This document shows positions 25,758-34,597 of a stretch of DNA of 64,000 nt, in pieces. Position 1 is the first letter of the stretch, and every line of letters begins with the position of its first letter. Source of the stretch: Streptomyces massasporeus (lineage in GTDB: Bacteria > Actinomycetota > Actinomycetes > Streptomycetales > Streptomycetaceae); NCBI RefSeq assembly GCF_014648995.1, contig NZ_BMSE01000011.1:62001-126000 (forward strand), written 5' to 3'. The notes below the pieces were generated by a model. The model saw nothing but the letters and a program-made list of their open reading frames with translations, had not been told where the DNA came from and ran no database searches. The position numbers and the translations under genes are program-made.

Positions 25758-26093
25758 GTGACCCTCCCCCGTTGCCCTGCCCGTCTGCCGGCCCGGCTTC
25801 GCTTCTGCTGCGGCTCGCGTGCTGTGCGTGAGGGCGCCGTCGCTCGACGTGAAAAGCGCTCTCGCAGGTCAGTATGTTCACTACTGAATCACTGTCACCA
25901 CGACTTTCCGGCCACTCTCCTGGCATATTCACCCCCCGAGGTGGCCGAAATCCGGCGAGGGGTCGCAGCGGCCCATGACTCCGGAGGTAATCGACGCTCC
26001 CGGCGGGTGCGGGCAAGGTGGTCACACCGAGTTCGCCGCGAGGGGAACCCGGGCCCTGACCAGCAGGTATGACTCCTTGGAGGCTGATCGCCC
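25758..26093. other. Divergent intergenic region with an inverted repeat
   Basis: No credible gene is found in these 336 bases between divergent genes. It is less GC-rich than its surroundings around 25855-25930. TCAGTA (25869-25874) and TACTGA (25882-25887) form a perfect 6-bp inverted repeat with seven bases between, a possible operator. GGAGG just before 26094 serves the SnoaL-like gene. Confidence 0.35.
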
Positions 26094-26477
26094 ATGTCCG
26101 CAACCGCCCGCCGTCACGAGGACGCCGTCGCCCGCTACTTCGAGGCCTGGAACGCCGAGGACCCGGCGGCACGCGCCAAAGCGGTCGCCGCCGCCTGGAC
26201 CGAGGACGGCGGATACACCGACCCCCTGGCCGACGTCCGCGGCCACGAGGGGATCGCCGCGGTGATCGCGGCGGCCCGGGAGCAGTTCCCGGGATTCGCG
26301 TTCCGGCTCACCGGTGTCGTCGACGGGCATCACGACATCGCCCGCTTCTCGTGGGAACTGGTGAGCACCGCCGACGGCGCCGCGCCGGTCGCCGGGTCGG
26401 ATGTGATCACCCTGGACGGCCAGGACCGGATCAGGGCGGTGCTCGGGTTCCTGGACCGGGTGCCCGCCGGGGCGTGA
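26094..26477 (+). CDS. SnoaL-like/NTF2-fold protein
   Basis: A 127-residue protein of the nuclear-transport-factor-2/SnoaL-like fold. The N-terminal helix VARYFEAWNAEDPAARA and the strand pattern GGYTDPLADVRGHEGIAAVI are typical, as is the later HHDIARFSWEL. Family members are cyclases, isomerases or ligand-binding proteins. No catalytic assignment is possible here. TTGGAGG precedes the ATG. Confidence 0.85.
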   Translation: MSATARRHEDAVARYFEAWNAEDPAARAKAVAAAWTEDGGYTDPLADVRGHEGIAAVIAAAREQFPGFAFRLTGVVDGHHDIARFSWELVSTADGAAPVAGSDVITLDGQDRIRAVLGFLDRVPAGA

Positions 26478-26552
26478 GGCCGCCGCCGCGATGAGTTCTC
26501 CGGCGTCCGGCGGTCTGCATGAGGGAGATACCGCCGAGCACCGGAGGACGTC

Positions 26553-26840
26553 ATGGCCGTCACGGGAGAACTGGACGCGGAGTTCACCTCCGTCCTGCGC
26601 AAGAGCCCCGCCGAGGGCGGCTGGACCTATCTGGTCTGGCCCCGGTCCGTCGAGTTCTTCGGCACCGGCGGCCTGGTCAAGGTCCGCGGGACGATCGACG
26701 GCCACCCGTTCCGCAGCTCCTTCATGGCCCTGGGGGACGGCACGCACAAGCTGCCCGTGAAGGCGGACATCCGCAAGGCGATCGGCAAGGAGGAGGGCGA
26801 CACGGTGACCGTGCGCATCGAGGAGCGGATCGGCTCGTAA
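26553..26840 (+). CDS. DUF1905 protein
   Basis: A 95-residue single-domain DUF1905 protein, shown by WTYLVWPRSVEFFGTGGLVKV, the middle GHPFRSSFMALGDGTHKLPV and the C-terminal GDTVTVRIEER. The family is a small beta-barrel, often fused to YdeI-type OmpD domains. Its function is unknown. It follows the SnoaL-like gene by 75 bases and may be co-transcribed. Confidence 0.88.
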   Translation: MAVTGELDAEFTSVLRKSPAEGGWTYLVWPRSVEFFGTGGLVKVRGTIDGHPFRSSFMALGDGTHKLPVKADIRKAIGKEEGDTVTVRIEERIGS

Positions 26841-26894
26841 GCCGATCCGCCCGTGGTCCGCCCGCCCGGGGGCGCCCCCGGGCGGGCGGACCTG

Positions 26895-27887
26895 CTACTG
26901 CTTGACGATGGCGTCGATGCGGGCCAGCTCGTCCGCGTCGAAGTCCAGGTTCTGGATGGCGCCGACGCTGTCCTCGATCTGCCGCGCGCTGCTCGCGCCG
27001 ACCAGCGCCGAGGTGACACGGCCCCCGCGCAGCACCCACGCCAGTGCCATCTGGGCGAGGGTCTGGCCGCGGGACTTGGCGATGTCGTTCAGGTCGCGCA
27101 GCCGGCCCACCAGGTCCTCGGTGAGCCTGGCGGAGTTCAGGAAGGGGCTGTCGCTCGCGGCCCGGGAGCCCTCGGGGATGCCGTCGAGGTAGCGGGCCGA
27201 GAGCACCCCCTGCTCCAGCGGGGAGAAGACGATGGATCCGACCTGGAGCTCGTCGAGCGCGTCGAGCAGGCCCTCGCCCTCGGGACGGCGGTCCAGCATC
27301 GAGTAGCGCGGCTGGTGGATGAGGAGCGGGGTGCCCAGCTCGCCGAGAATGCGGGCGGCCTCGCGGGTCTGCTCCGCGGAGTAGTTCGAGACGCCGACGT
27401 AGAGCGCCTTGCCCTGCTGCACCGCCGAGTGCAGGGCCCCCATCGTCTCCTCGAGCGGGGTGTCCGGGTCGGGGCGGTGCGAGTAGAAGATGTCGACGTA
27501 GTCCAGGCCCATGCGCTTCAGGCTCTGGTCCAGCGAGGACAGCACGTACTTGCGGGAGCCCCACTCACCGTACGGGCCGGGCCACATCAGGTAGCCGGCC
27601 TTCGTGGAGATCACCAGCTCGTCGCGGTACGGCGCGAAGTCCGCCTTCAGGAACTCGCCGAGCGCGGACTCGGCGGCGCCGGGCGGCGGGCCGTAGTTGT
27701 TGGCCAGGTCGAAGTGGGTGACACCGAGGTCGAAGGCGCGGCGCAGGATGGCGCGCTGCGTCTCGACGGGCCGGTCCGGGCCGAAGTTGTGCCACAGACC
27801 GAGCGAGAGCGCGGGGAGCTTCAGGCCGCTGCGTCCGGTGCGCCGGTAGGGCATGTCCGCGTAGCGGTCGGGGTGTGCGGTGTACAA
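26895..27887 (-). CDS. mgrA: Aldo/keto reductase, MgrA/YghZ-like
   Basis: A 330-residue aldo/keto reductase close to the L-glyceraldehyde-3-phosphate reductase group. Features are YRRTGRSGLKLPALSLGLW, then HFDLANNYGPPPGAAE (Asp and Tyr of the tetrad), STKAGYLMWPGPYGEWGSRK, and FYSHRPDPDTPLEETM with the His. These proteins detoxify aldehydes and methylglyoxal with NADPH. It is divergent from a LysR regulator 117 bases away, the classical arrangement of a LysR protein and its target. Confidence 0.9.
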   Translation of the reverse strand: MYTAHPDRYADMPYRRTGRSGLKLPALSLGLWHNFGPDRPVETQRAILRRAFDLGVTHFDLANNYGPPPGAAESALGEFLKADFAPYRDELVISTKAGYLMWPGPYGEWGSRKYVLSSLDQSLKRMGLDYVDIFYSHRPDPDTPLEETMGALHSAVQQGKALYVGVSNYSAEQTREAARILGELGTPLLIHQPRYSMLDRRPEGEGLLDALDELQVGSIVFSPLEQGVLSARYLDGIPEGSRAASDSPFLNSARLTEDLVGRLRDLNDIAKSRGQTLAQMALAWVLRGGRVTSALVGASSARQIEDSVGAIQNLDFDADELARIDAIVKQ

Positions 27888-28004
27888 CGCGACTCCAGAG
27901 GGGTTGGCACGGTCGGGATGAAACCGGTGTCCACTCTGGCGTGACCTGCGCCCATGCGTCCAACAGAAGAATCCGATGGAATTCAGCGGCTACGCTTCTC
28001 AGTC

Positions 28005-28919
28005 ATGGAACTGCGCCACTTGCAGCACTTCGTCGCGGTCGCCGAGGACCAGCACTTCACCCGGGCGGCGGAACGCCTCCTGGTGTCCCAGTCGGGCCTG
28101 TCGGCGTCCATCCGGGCGCTGGAGCGGGAGCTGCAGACGCCGCTGTTCGTGCGCACGACCCGCCGGGTGACGCTCACCCCGGCCGGGCGGGCGCTGCTCG
28201 GCGAGGCGGAGCGGATCCTGGCGCAGGTCCGCTCGGCCCACGAGGCGGTGGCCGCGGTGCAAGGTGTGCTGCGGGGGATGCTCGCGCTCGGGTCCGAGCA
28301 GTGCATCGCCGGGGTGCACGTGGCGGGTCTGCTCGCCGCCTTCCGACACCGTCATCCGGACGTGGAGATCTGTCTGCGGCAGGCCGGGTCGGGCGCGCTC
28401 GCCGAGGACGTCGAGGCCGGGAGGCTCGACCTGGCGTTCGCGGTGCGGACGCAGGCGGACAGCGACCAGCTGCGATCGGTGCCCCTGACCAGTGAGCCGA
28501 TGACGCTGCTGTGCCACTCCAGCCACCGGCTCGCCGCCGCCGGTGCGGCGGTCACACCGGAGGAGCTGGGCGGCGAGGTGTTCGTCGACTTCCAGCCGGA
28601 CTGGGGTCCGCGACGCACCACCGACACGGTGTTCGCAGCCGCGGGCGTACGGCGGACGGTGGCCCTGGAGGTGAACGACGTGCACACGTTGCTCGACCTG
28701 GTCGACGAGAACCTCGGCGTCGCCGTCGTGCCGCGGCACTTCGCGCACAAACGCGCCTCCCTGACCGCGCTGCCCGTGAAGGGCACCGGCGAGGCCGTCT
28801 ACGAGACGGTGGCGCTGCTGCCGCCCGAGCAGGCGACCAGTCCGGCGGCCCGGGCCTTGATGGGCCTGCTGGAAACAGGGGGTCTGGCACCACCCCAGGA
28901 GGGTGTCCACCCCTCCTGA
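28005..28919 (+). CDS. LysR-family transcriptional regulator
   Basis: A 304-residue LysR-type regulator. The N-terminal winged helix-turn-helix is clear (LRHLQHFVAVAEDQHFTRAA, SQSGLSASIRALE, PAGRALL). The rest is a periplasmic-binding-like effector domain (about 90-300). The start at ATG 28005 gives the standard MELRHLQHFVAVAE. It probably regulates itself and the divergent aldo/keto reductase gene from the shared 117-base region. Confidence 0.92.
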   Translation: MELRHLQHFVAVAEDQHFTRAAERLLVSQSGLSASIRALERELQTPLFVRTTRRVTLTPAGRALLGEAERILAQVRSAHEAVAAVQGVLRGMLALGSEQCIAGVHVAGLLAAFRHRHPDVEICLRQAGSGALAEDVEAGRLDLAFAVRTQADSDQLRSVPLTSEPMTLLCHSSHRLAAAGAAVTPEELGGEVFVDFQPDWGPRRTTDTVFAAAGVRRTVALEVNDVHTLLDLVDENLGVAVVPRHFAHKRASLTALPVKGTGEAVYETVALLPPEQATSPAARALMGLLETGGLAPPQEGVHPS

Positions 28920-28987
28920 CCCGATCCGTTCCGCACAGCAGACTCGTGACCGTTCCCCGGAGGCAACTGCGGTCAGGAGTAGGCGAG

Positions 28988-30484
28988 ATGACGGATCCCA
29001 CACGACGGAACGTGCTGCGCGGCGCGGCGGCGGTCACGGCGGCCGGCGCGCTCGTCGGCACCGGCGCCGGAGCCGCGCCGGCCCTGGCGGCGCCCACGGC
29101 ACCGCGCCGCTTTCCCTTCCTGGAGGGCGCGTTCGAGCCGGTCACCGAGGAGCTGACGGCCTTCGACCTGCCGGTCACCGGCCGCATTCCGCGTGAGCTG
29201 AACGGCCGCTATCTGCGCAACGGCCCCAACGTCCTGGGGCTGGAGGACCCCCGGGCCCACCACTGGATGCTCGGCGACGGCATGGTGCACGGGGTGCGGC
29301 TGCGTGAGGGCCGGGCCGAGTGGTACCGCAACCGCTGGGTGCGCTCTTCACAGGTGGCGAAGAAGCTCGGCGAACCGTACCCGGGTCCCGTGCCGCCGGA
29401 CGACTTCCCGTGCAACACCCATGTGATCCCCCACCGGGGGCGGATCCTCGCGCTCCAGGAGAGCGGCCCGCTGCCGTACGAACTCGACGACGAGCTGAAC
29501 ACCGTCGGCACGTACGACTTCCGGGGCACGCTTGAGGGCCCGCTCACCGCGCACACCAAGTTCGACGTCCATGCCGACGAGCTGCACGCGATCGCCTACT
29601 ACCCGACCTGGGACCACGTCCGGCACCTGGTCGTCGGCCCGGCGGGCAAGGTGGTGCGGAGCACGAGGATCCCGGTGGCGGACGCGCCGATGATCCACGA
29701 CTTCGCGCTCACCGAGCACCACGTGGTGATCCTCGACATGCCGGTCACCTTCGACCCGGTGGGCGCCGAGCGCGGCGACCTCGTGCCGTACGTCTGGAAC
29801 GACCGGCATCCGGCGCGGGTCGGGGTGATGCCCCGCGAGGGCGGCGCGGTCCGCTGGTTCGAGGTCGACCCGGTCTACTACTCGCACACGCTCAACGCGT
29901 ACGAGGAGGGGCCGCACATCGTCGTCGACCTGACGAACTTCGACGCGCCGTTCCTCGTCGCCGGCAACGGCTCGGGCGGCCCCCACACGGCGGGCACCCC
30001 CCGGCTCGACCGCTGGACGATCGACCTGCGGCACGGGCGGGTGCGGACCAGGACCCTCGACGACCGCCCCCAGGAGTTTCCGCGGGTCAACGAGGCGCTG
30101 GTGTCCCGCAGGCACCGGTACGGCTACTCGGCCGCGGCGGCGGAGATGTCACTCGCCTACCAGGCGGTCGACGGCACCCCGCCCGACGGGGCCTTCGCCA
30201 ACGCGCTCATCAAGCACGACCTGCTGCGCGGGACCTCGCAGGTGCACCGGCTGCCCGCGGACGCGGCGGCGAGCGAGGCGGTGTTCGTGCCGTCCGACCC
30301 GTGCGACGGACGGGCGGCGGAGGACGACGGATATGCGATCGCGTATGTGCACAACCCCGACCGCGGGGCGTCGGACCTGGTGATCCTCGCGGCCCAGGAC
30401 TTCACCGGGGAGCCGGTGGCCCGGATCCACCTCCCGGGCCGGGTGCCGCTGGGCTTTCACGGGAGCTGGGTTCCCGACGCGTGA
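28988..30484 (+). CDS. Carotenoid oxygenase with Tat-type leader
   Basis: A 498-residue carotenoid cleavage dioxygenase-family protein, a seven-bladed propeller with non-haem iron. The four iron-binding His candidates lie in FDVHADELHA, MIHDFALTEHH, YSHTLNAYE and GFHGSW near the C-terminus. It begins with a Tat-like leader (TRRNVLRGAAAVTAAG, cleavage near ALAAP), unusual for cytosolic carotenoid cleavage but common in Streptomyces lignostilbene-type homologues. Substrates could be carotenoids, stilbenes or phenylpropenes. Confidence 0.9.
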   Translation: MTDPTRRNVLRGAAAVTAAGALVGTGAGAAPALAAPTAPRRFPFLEGAFEPVTEELTAFDLPVTGRIPRELNGRYLRNGPNVLGLEDPRAHHWMLGDGMVHGVRLREGRAEWYRNRWVRSSQVAKKLGEPYPGPVPPDDFPCNTHVIPHRGRILALQESGPLPYELDDELNTVGTYDFRGTLEGPLTAHTKFDVHADELHAIAYYPTWDHVRHLVVGPAGKVVRSTRIPVADAPMIHDFALTEHHVVILDMPVTFDPVGAERGDLVPYVWNDRHPARVGVMPREGGAVRWFEVDPVYYSHTLNAYEEGPHIVVDLTNFDAPFLVAGNGSGGPHTAGTPRLDRWTIDLRHGRVRTRTLDDRPQEFPRVNEALVSRRHRYGYSAAAAEMSLAYQAVDGTPPDGAFANALIKHDLLRGTSQVHRLPADAAASEAVFVPSDPCDGRAAEDDGYAIAYVHNPDRGASDLVILAAQDFTGEPVARIHLPGRVPLGFHGSWVPDA

Positions 30485-30511
30485 TCCCCGGTGATGCGCG
30501 ATGGTGGACCC

Positions 30512-31027
30512 ATGCATGCGAAGGACATCCTCATCGACGGCTTCAGCCGCATCCGCGAAGAAGTCCACGCCACCGTGGAGGGCCTCGGGCCCGACGAGCT
30601 GAGCGCCCGCCCCTCCCCCGACACCAACTCGATCGCCTGGCTGGTCTGGCACCTCACCCGCGTCCAGGACGACCACATGGCCGACGCCTTCGGTCTGGAA
30701 CAGGTGTGGCTGTCCCAGGACTGGGAGAAGCGCTTCGGGCTGGACCTGCCGCGCCGCGACACGGGCTACGGCCACAGCCCCGCCAAGGTGGCCAGGGTCC
30801 GGGTCGACTCGGGAGAGCTGCTGACCGGCTACTACGACGCGGTGCACGGGCAGAGCCTGGACGCCCTGCGGGGCCTCGCCGCCAAGGACCTGGAGCGGGT
30901 CGTCGACGAGCGCTGGGACCCGCCGGTCACCCTGGGCGTCCGGCTGGTCAGCGTCCTGTCCGACGATCTCCAGCACATCGGACAGGCCGCCTACCTGCGG
31001 GGGCTGCTTCAGAGCGCGGCGGCGTAA
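30512..31027 (+). CDS. DinB-family protein (mycothiol-dependent type)
   Basis: A 171-residue four-helix DinB-fold protein of the DUF664 kind. Metal ligand candidates are the two His in WHLTRVQDDH and the His in DDLQHIGQAAYL, typical of mycothiol-dependent maleylpyruvate isomerase and S-transferase relatives in actinobacteria. ATG 30512 (MHAKDIL) is chosen over an upstream in-frame ATG because the family starts here. Its end overlaps the convergent adenosine deaminase gene by 19 bases. Confidence 0.85.
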   Translation: MHAKDILIDGFSRIREEVHATVEGLGPDELSARPSPDTNSIAWLVWHLTRVQDDHMADAFGLEQVWLSQDWEKRFGLDLPRRDTGYGHSPAKVARVRVDSGELLTGYYDAVHGQSLDALRGLAAKDLERVVDERWDPPVTLGVRLVSVLSDDLQHIGQAAYLRGLLQSAAA

Positions 31028-32088
31028 CCGGGCAGCACCACGTCGCGGATGAGTGCGTTCCGCTCGTCGAACGGGATGAACGCGCTCTTCAGCGCGTTGA
31101 CGGTGACCGTGCGCAGGTCCTCGACGCTCCAGCCCGCCTCCTCGACCAGCAGGGACATCTCACGGGTCATCGTGGTGCCCGAGACCAGCCGGTTGTCGGT
31201 GTTGAGGGTGACGCGGAAGCCGAGGTCCTTGAGCGCGGTGATCGGGTGCTCGGCGATGGAGGTGGCGGCGCCCGTCTGGAGGTTGGACGTCGGGCACATC
31301 TCCAGCGCGATGCGCCGGTCGCGCACCCAGCCGGCGAGCCGGCCGAGCTTGCCCGCCGCGAGGTCCGGGATGTCGTCGGTGATGCGCACGCCGTGCCCGA
31401 TGCGCTGGGCTCCGCACACCTGGAGGGCCTGGTGGATGCTGGGCAGGCCGTGCGCCTCCCCGGCGTGGATGGTGAAGGGCACGTTCTCGCGGCGCAGGTG
31501 CTCGAAGGCCGCGAGGTGGTCGGCGGGCGGGAATCCGTCCTCGGCACCGGCGATGTCGAAGCCGACGACACCGGCGTCGCGGAACGCCACGGCCAGGTCG
31601 GCCGCCTCGCGCACCCGGTCGAACATCCGCATCCCGCACAGCAGGGTGCCGACCCGCACGGGCGTGCCCGCGGCAGCGGCCTTCGCCATGCCCGCCGCGA
31701 GGCCCTCCTGGACCGTCTCCACGACCTCGGCCATGGTCAGCTCGCCGTTGGTGTTCAGCTCGGGGGCGTAGCGCACCTCGCCGTACACGACACCGTCCGC
31801 GGCCAGGTCGAGCACATACTCCTCGGCCGTGCGCAGCAGGCCCTCGCGGGTCTGCATCACGGCGAGGGTGTGCTCGAAGGTGGCTATGTAGCGCACCAGG
31901 TCACCGGAGTTGGCGGCCTCGTAGTACCAGGCGGCGAGCTCGTCCGGGTCGGTGGTGGGCAGGGTGTGGCCGACCGTCTCCGCCAGCTCCACCACGGTGG
32001 CGGGGCGCAGGCCGCCGTCGAGGTGGTCGTGCAGCACGGCCTTGGGGAGGCGGCGGATCAGGTCGGCGTCTACGCGCGTAGCAGTCAT
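31009..32088 (-). CDS. add: Adenosine deaminase
   Basis: A 359-residue purine-salvage enzyme converting adenosine to inosine. Zinc and catalytic residues are visible: HDHLDGG (His-x-His), HAGEAHG with catalytic Glu, GHGVRI with His, and the terminal Asp in NTDNR. Length and motif order match bacterial Add. It converges on the DinB gene with a short overlap. The VOC gene lies upstream in the same direction after 45 bases. Confidence 0.95.
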   Translation of the reverse strand: MTATRVDADLIRRLPKAVLHDHLDGGLRPATVVELAETVGHTLPTTDPDELAAWYYEAANSGDLVRYIATFEHTLAVMQTREGLLRTAEEYVLDLAADGVVYGEVRYAPELNTNGELTMAEVVETVQEGLAAGMAKAAAAGTPVRVGTLLCGMRMFDRVREAADLAVAFRDAGVVGFDIAGAEDGFPPADHLAAFEHLRRENVPFTIHAGEAHGLPSIHQALQVCGAQRIGHGVRITDDIPDLAAGKLGRLAGWVRDRRIALEMCPTSNLQTGAATSIAEHPITALKDLGFRVTLNTDNRLVSGTTMTREMSLLVEEAGWSVEDLRTVTVNALKSAFIPFDERNALIRDVVLPGYAAAL

Positions 32089-32133
32089 GGCGGGTCTTTC
32101 CTCGGGCGGGTCGTTCGAAGCGGTGGGGAGGGG

Positions 32134-32526
32134 TCAGCCGGCGGGCTGGAGCAGGTCCCAGCGGTTGCCGTACAGGTCCTGGAAGACGGCGACGGTGCCG
32201 TAGGGCTCGTGCCGCGGGTCCTCCAGGAAGGTGACGCCCGCGGCGGTCATGCGGGCGTGGTCGCGGGCGAAGTCGTCGGTGTGCAGGAAGAAGCCGACGC
32301 GGCCGCCCGTCTGGTCCCCGACCCGGGCGACCTGGTCCTCTCCCTTGGCACGAGCCAGCAGCAGACCGGTGCCGGTTCCCGGGGCGCCCGATTCGACGAC
32401 GACCCAGCGGGATCCGTCGGGCCGGGGCGCGTCCTCGGCGAGCCGGAACCCGAGGGCGTCGGTGTAGAAGCGGATCGCCTCGTCGTAGTCGTCGACGACG
32501 AGGGTGACCAGGGCGATGCGTCTCAT
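32134..32526 (-). CDS. VOC-family (glyoxalase-like) protein
   Basis: A 130-residue single-domain VOC protein. It opens MRRIALVTLVVDDYDEAIRFY and ends VAVFQDLYGNRWDLLQPAG, the paired beta-alpha-beta modules with typical metal-ligand positions. It may bind a divalent metal and a small ligand. The promoter region is shared with the divergent tautomerase and contains a 20-bp palindrome. Confidence 0.88.
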   Translation of the reverse strand: MRRIALVTLVVDDYDEAIRFYTDALGFRLAEDAPRPDGSRWVVVESGAPGTGTGLLLARAKGEDQVARVGDQTGGRVGFFLHTDDFARDHARMTAAGVTFLEDPRHEPYGTVAVFQDLYGNRWDLLQPAG

Positions 32527-32615
32527 CGGGGCCTCTCGGAGCGGGCGGTTGACCGGAGAGGTTATACGTAAAACTCAGGGGATGCCAACTGCGTGGCCGA
32601 CTTCCGAGTCGGGAT

Positions 32616-32635
32616 TGTAACTACTAGTATGTACA
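32616..32635. promoter_or_regulatory. Palindromic operator between VOC and tautomerase genes
   Basis: TGTAnnTACTAGTAnnTACA at 32616-32635 is symmetric at 16 of 20 positions. It lies 30 bases before the tautomerase start and about 90 bases before the divergent VOC gene start. Such AT-rich TAnT-AnTA palindromes are typical for MarR/HxlR-type repressors. No regulator gene is adjacent. Confidence 0.5.
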
Positions 32636-32664
32636 TTCGCGATCACCGACTTTTGGGAGGCCTC

Positions 32665-33057
32665 ATGCCCTTCGTCCGCATCGACACGCTCCGGGCCGGT
32701 CCCGAGCGCCTCGCCGCTCTCGGCCGGGCGGTGCACGACGCCCTGACGGAGACCATCGGCATTCCGTCCGACGACCGGTTCCAGGTGCTGACGGACCACG
32801 ACGGCACGAGCGGCACCCTGCGTCACGACGACTACCTCGGCGTGCACCGCGACGACGGCATCGTGTACGTCGCGATCACTCTGCGGTCCGGCCGCACGCC
32901 CACGCAGAAGCAGGCGCTCCACCGGAGGATCGCCGAGCTGGCCCACGCGTACGCGGGCACGGAGCCGCGGAACGTGTTCGTCGTCCTGACGGAGAACGAG
33001 TCGGCGGACTGGTCGCTCGGAGAGGGCGTGGCGCAGTACCTCGACCAGAGCTACTAG
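32665..33057 (+). CDS. Tautomerase-family protein
   Basis: A 130-residue tautomerase-superfamily protein. After Met removal it begins PFVRIDTLRAG, so the amino-terminal Pro can act as the catalytic base. GGGAGG precedes ATG 32665, which excludes the longer frame. It is longer than 4-oxalocrotonate tautomerase (about 60 residues) and resembles the fused two-unit MIF/MSAD-like tautomerases. The gene ends inside an inverted repeat. Confidence 0.88.
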   Translation: MPFVRIDTLRAGPERLAALGRAVHDALTETIGIPSDDRFQVLTDHDGTSGTLRHDDYLGVHRDDGIVYVAITLRSGRTPTQKQALHRRIAELAHAYAGTEPRNVFVVLTENESADWSLGEGVAQYLDQSY

Positions 33058-33119
33058 GTCGTGTCCGTGAAGTCCCTGCGTTCGCGCGGGGCAGGCGGGC
33101 CTTTGCGGACACGACCTAG
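33054..33119. terminator. Long inverted repeat after tautomerase, terminator or MITE-like
   Basis: CTAGGTCGTGTCCG (33054-33067) is repeated as an exact reverse complement at 33106-33119, and the left arm includes the TAG stop codon of the tautomerase gene. The 38-base loop is longer than usual for a terminator, and the terminal CTAG-like ends resemble a small mobile repeat (MITE). Either reading is possible. Confidence 0.5.
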
Positions 33120-33181
33120 GCCCCGGGCCTAGGACTGCGGCCGGAGGCGCCTCGCCCCCTCCGGCCGCTAGCGTCCCCTCC

Positions 33182-33640
33182 ATGAAGATCACTGAGCCGC
33201 CCCGCACCCCCGAGCAGCGGAAGGCGGACCTGCTGGGCCGGCTGGAGCGGGAGATGGACATCTGGGTCGCGACGGCGGATGCCGAAGGGGTGCCGTGTCT
33301 GGTCCCGCTGTGGTTCGTGTGGCACGACGAGGCTGTGTGGCTGTGCACCCGGCTGACCAATCCCACCGGCCGCAATCTGCGGGACGGCCGACACGCCCGG
33401 CTGGCCCTGGGGGACACCCGGGACGTCGTGCTCGTCGACGGTGAGGTGCGGACCCACCCGATGCGGGAGGTTCCGTCGGCGGCCGCTGAGGCGTTCCGTG
33501 TGAAGACCGGCTGGGATCCGCGCGAGGACCACGCGTCGTACGCGTTCTTCCAGGTGCGGCCGCGCGCGGTGCAGGCGTGGTGCGAAGTGCGGGAACTGCC
33601 CCGCAGGCATCTCATGCGGGAGGGTGTCTGGGCCGTGTAG
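33182..33640 (+). CDS. Pyridoxamine-5'-phosphate-oxidase-like (split-barrel flavin) protein
   Basis: A 152-residue flavin/F420-binding split-barrel protein. Typical stretches are MDIWVATADAEGVPCLVPLWFVWHD-like strand pairs (about 25-48), then TNPTGRNLRDGRHARLAL, where the cofactor phosphate is bound. Family members are FMN- or F420-dependent oxidoreductases. Which cofactor applies cannot be told by eye. A bare six bases separate its stop from the end of the convergent reductase. Confidence 0.85.
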   Translation: MKITEPPRTPEQRKADLLGRLEREMDIWVATADAEGVPCLVPLWFVWHDEAVWLCTRLTNPTGRNLRDGRHARLALGDTRDVVLVDGEVRTHPMREVPSAAAEAFRVKTGWDPREDHASYAFFQVRPRAVQAWCEVRELPRRHLMREGVWAV

Positions 33641-33646
33641 ACGCCG

Positions 33647-34555
33647 TCAACAGGCCTTGTGGTGTGCCCTGCCGAGCCGGTCCAGCTCCTCGTCCGTGAG
33701 GCGGATCGCGCCCGCCGCCACGTTCTCCGTGAGGTGGTCGGGGTTGCCGGTGCCGGGAATGGCGAGGACGTGGGGACCTTGGTGCAGGGTCCATGCGATG
33801 CGGATCTGGGCGGGGCTCGCGCCATGGGCCCGGGCCACGGCGCGGACGCCCTCGTCGTGGGCCGTGGTGGCACCCTGCTCGGCGGCCTCGCCGGCGACGG
33901 CGTAGAACGGCACGAAGGCGATGCCCTGCTCGCCGCAGACGCGGAGAAGTACGTCGCCGTCGGGGTCGGGGCGGTCGAGGGCGTACCGGTTCTGGACGCA
34001 GACCACGGGGGCGATGGCCTGGGCCTCGGCGAGATGGCGGGGTGTGACGTTGGAGATGCCGAGGTGGCGGATCAGGCCCGCTTCGCGCAGCTCCGCGAGG
34101 GCGCCGAAGTGTTCGGCGATGGAGTCGTACTTCGGCATCCGGCGCAGGTTGACGACGTCCAGGTGGTCGCGGCCGAGCTGGCGCAGGTTCTCCTCGACGT
34201 GGCCGCGCAGGTCCTCGGGGCGGGCCGAGGTGCCCCACTCCCCGTCGTAGGCACGGTACGGGCCCACCTTGGTGACGATGACCAGGTCGTCGGGGTAGGG
34301 CGCGAGGGCGCTGTTGATCAGTTCGTTGGCGGAGCGCAGCGACGAGAAGTAGAAGGCCGCCGTGTCGATGTGGTTGACGCCGAGGTCGATCGCCTTGCGC
34401 AGGACGGCGATCGACCGGTCGCGGTCGCTCGGTGTGCCGTGGTGGAAGGCGGCGCTGCCCGTCAGCCGCATCGCGCCGAAGCCGAGGCGGTGGACGGGCA
34501 GGTCGCCGAGTTTCCAGATGCCCGCGTTCTCCGCGGTGATCGTCTGTGAGCTCAT
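33647..34555 (-). CDS. Aldo/keto reductase with atypical catalytic site
   Basis: A 302-residue aldo/keto reductase starting at ATG 34555 (MSSQTITAENAG). Recognisable are LGFGAMRLTG, NHIDTAAFYFSS (Asp and Tyr), VIVTKVGPYRAY (Lys) and a VVNLRRMPKY segment. In the last, the His of the standard tetrad is replaced by Arg. The C-terminal PQVLAIPGTGNPDHL-like loop (about 265-280) binds NADP. Whether it is active is open, though this oxidoreductase subfamily often carries the same VNLRR motif. Confidence 0.87.
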   Translation of the reverse strand: MSSQTITAENAGIWKLGDLPVHRLGFGAMRLTGSAAFHHGTPSDRDRSIAVLRKAIDLGVNHIDTAAFYFSSLRSANELINSALAPYPDDLVIVTKVGPYRAYDGEWGTSARPEDLRGHVEENLRQLGRDHLDVVNLRRMPKYDSIAEHFGALAELREAGLIRHLGISNVTPRHLAEAQAIAPVVCVQNRYALDRPDPDGDVLLRVCGEQGIAFVPFYAVAGEAAEQGATTAHDEGVRAVARAHGASPAQIRIAWTLHQGPHVLAIPGTGNPDHLTENVAAGAIRLTDEELDRLGRAHHKAC

Positions 34556-34597
34556 CGGCGGAGTCTCACACACGGCACGCGGGCCGGCGAAGCCGGT

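Noticed and set aside
27888..28004. A specific LysR binding site between mgrA-like and LysR genes
   Set aside because: T-N11-A-type matches are too frequent to choose one by eye.
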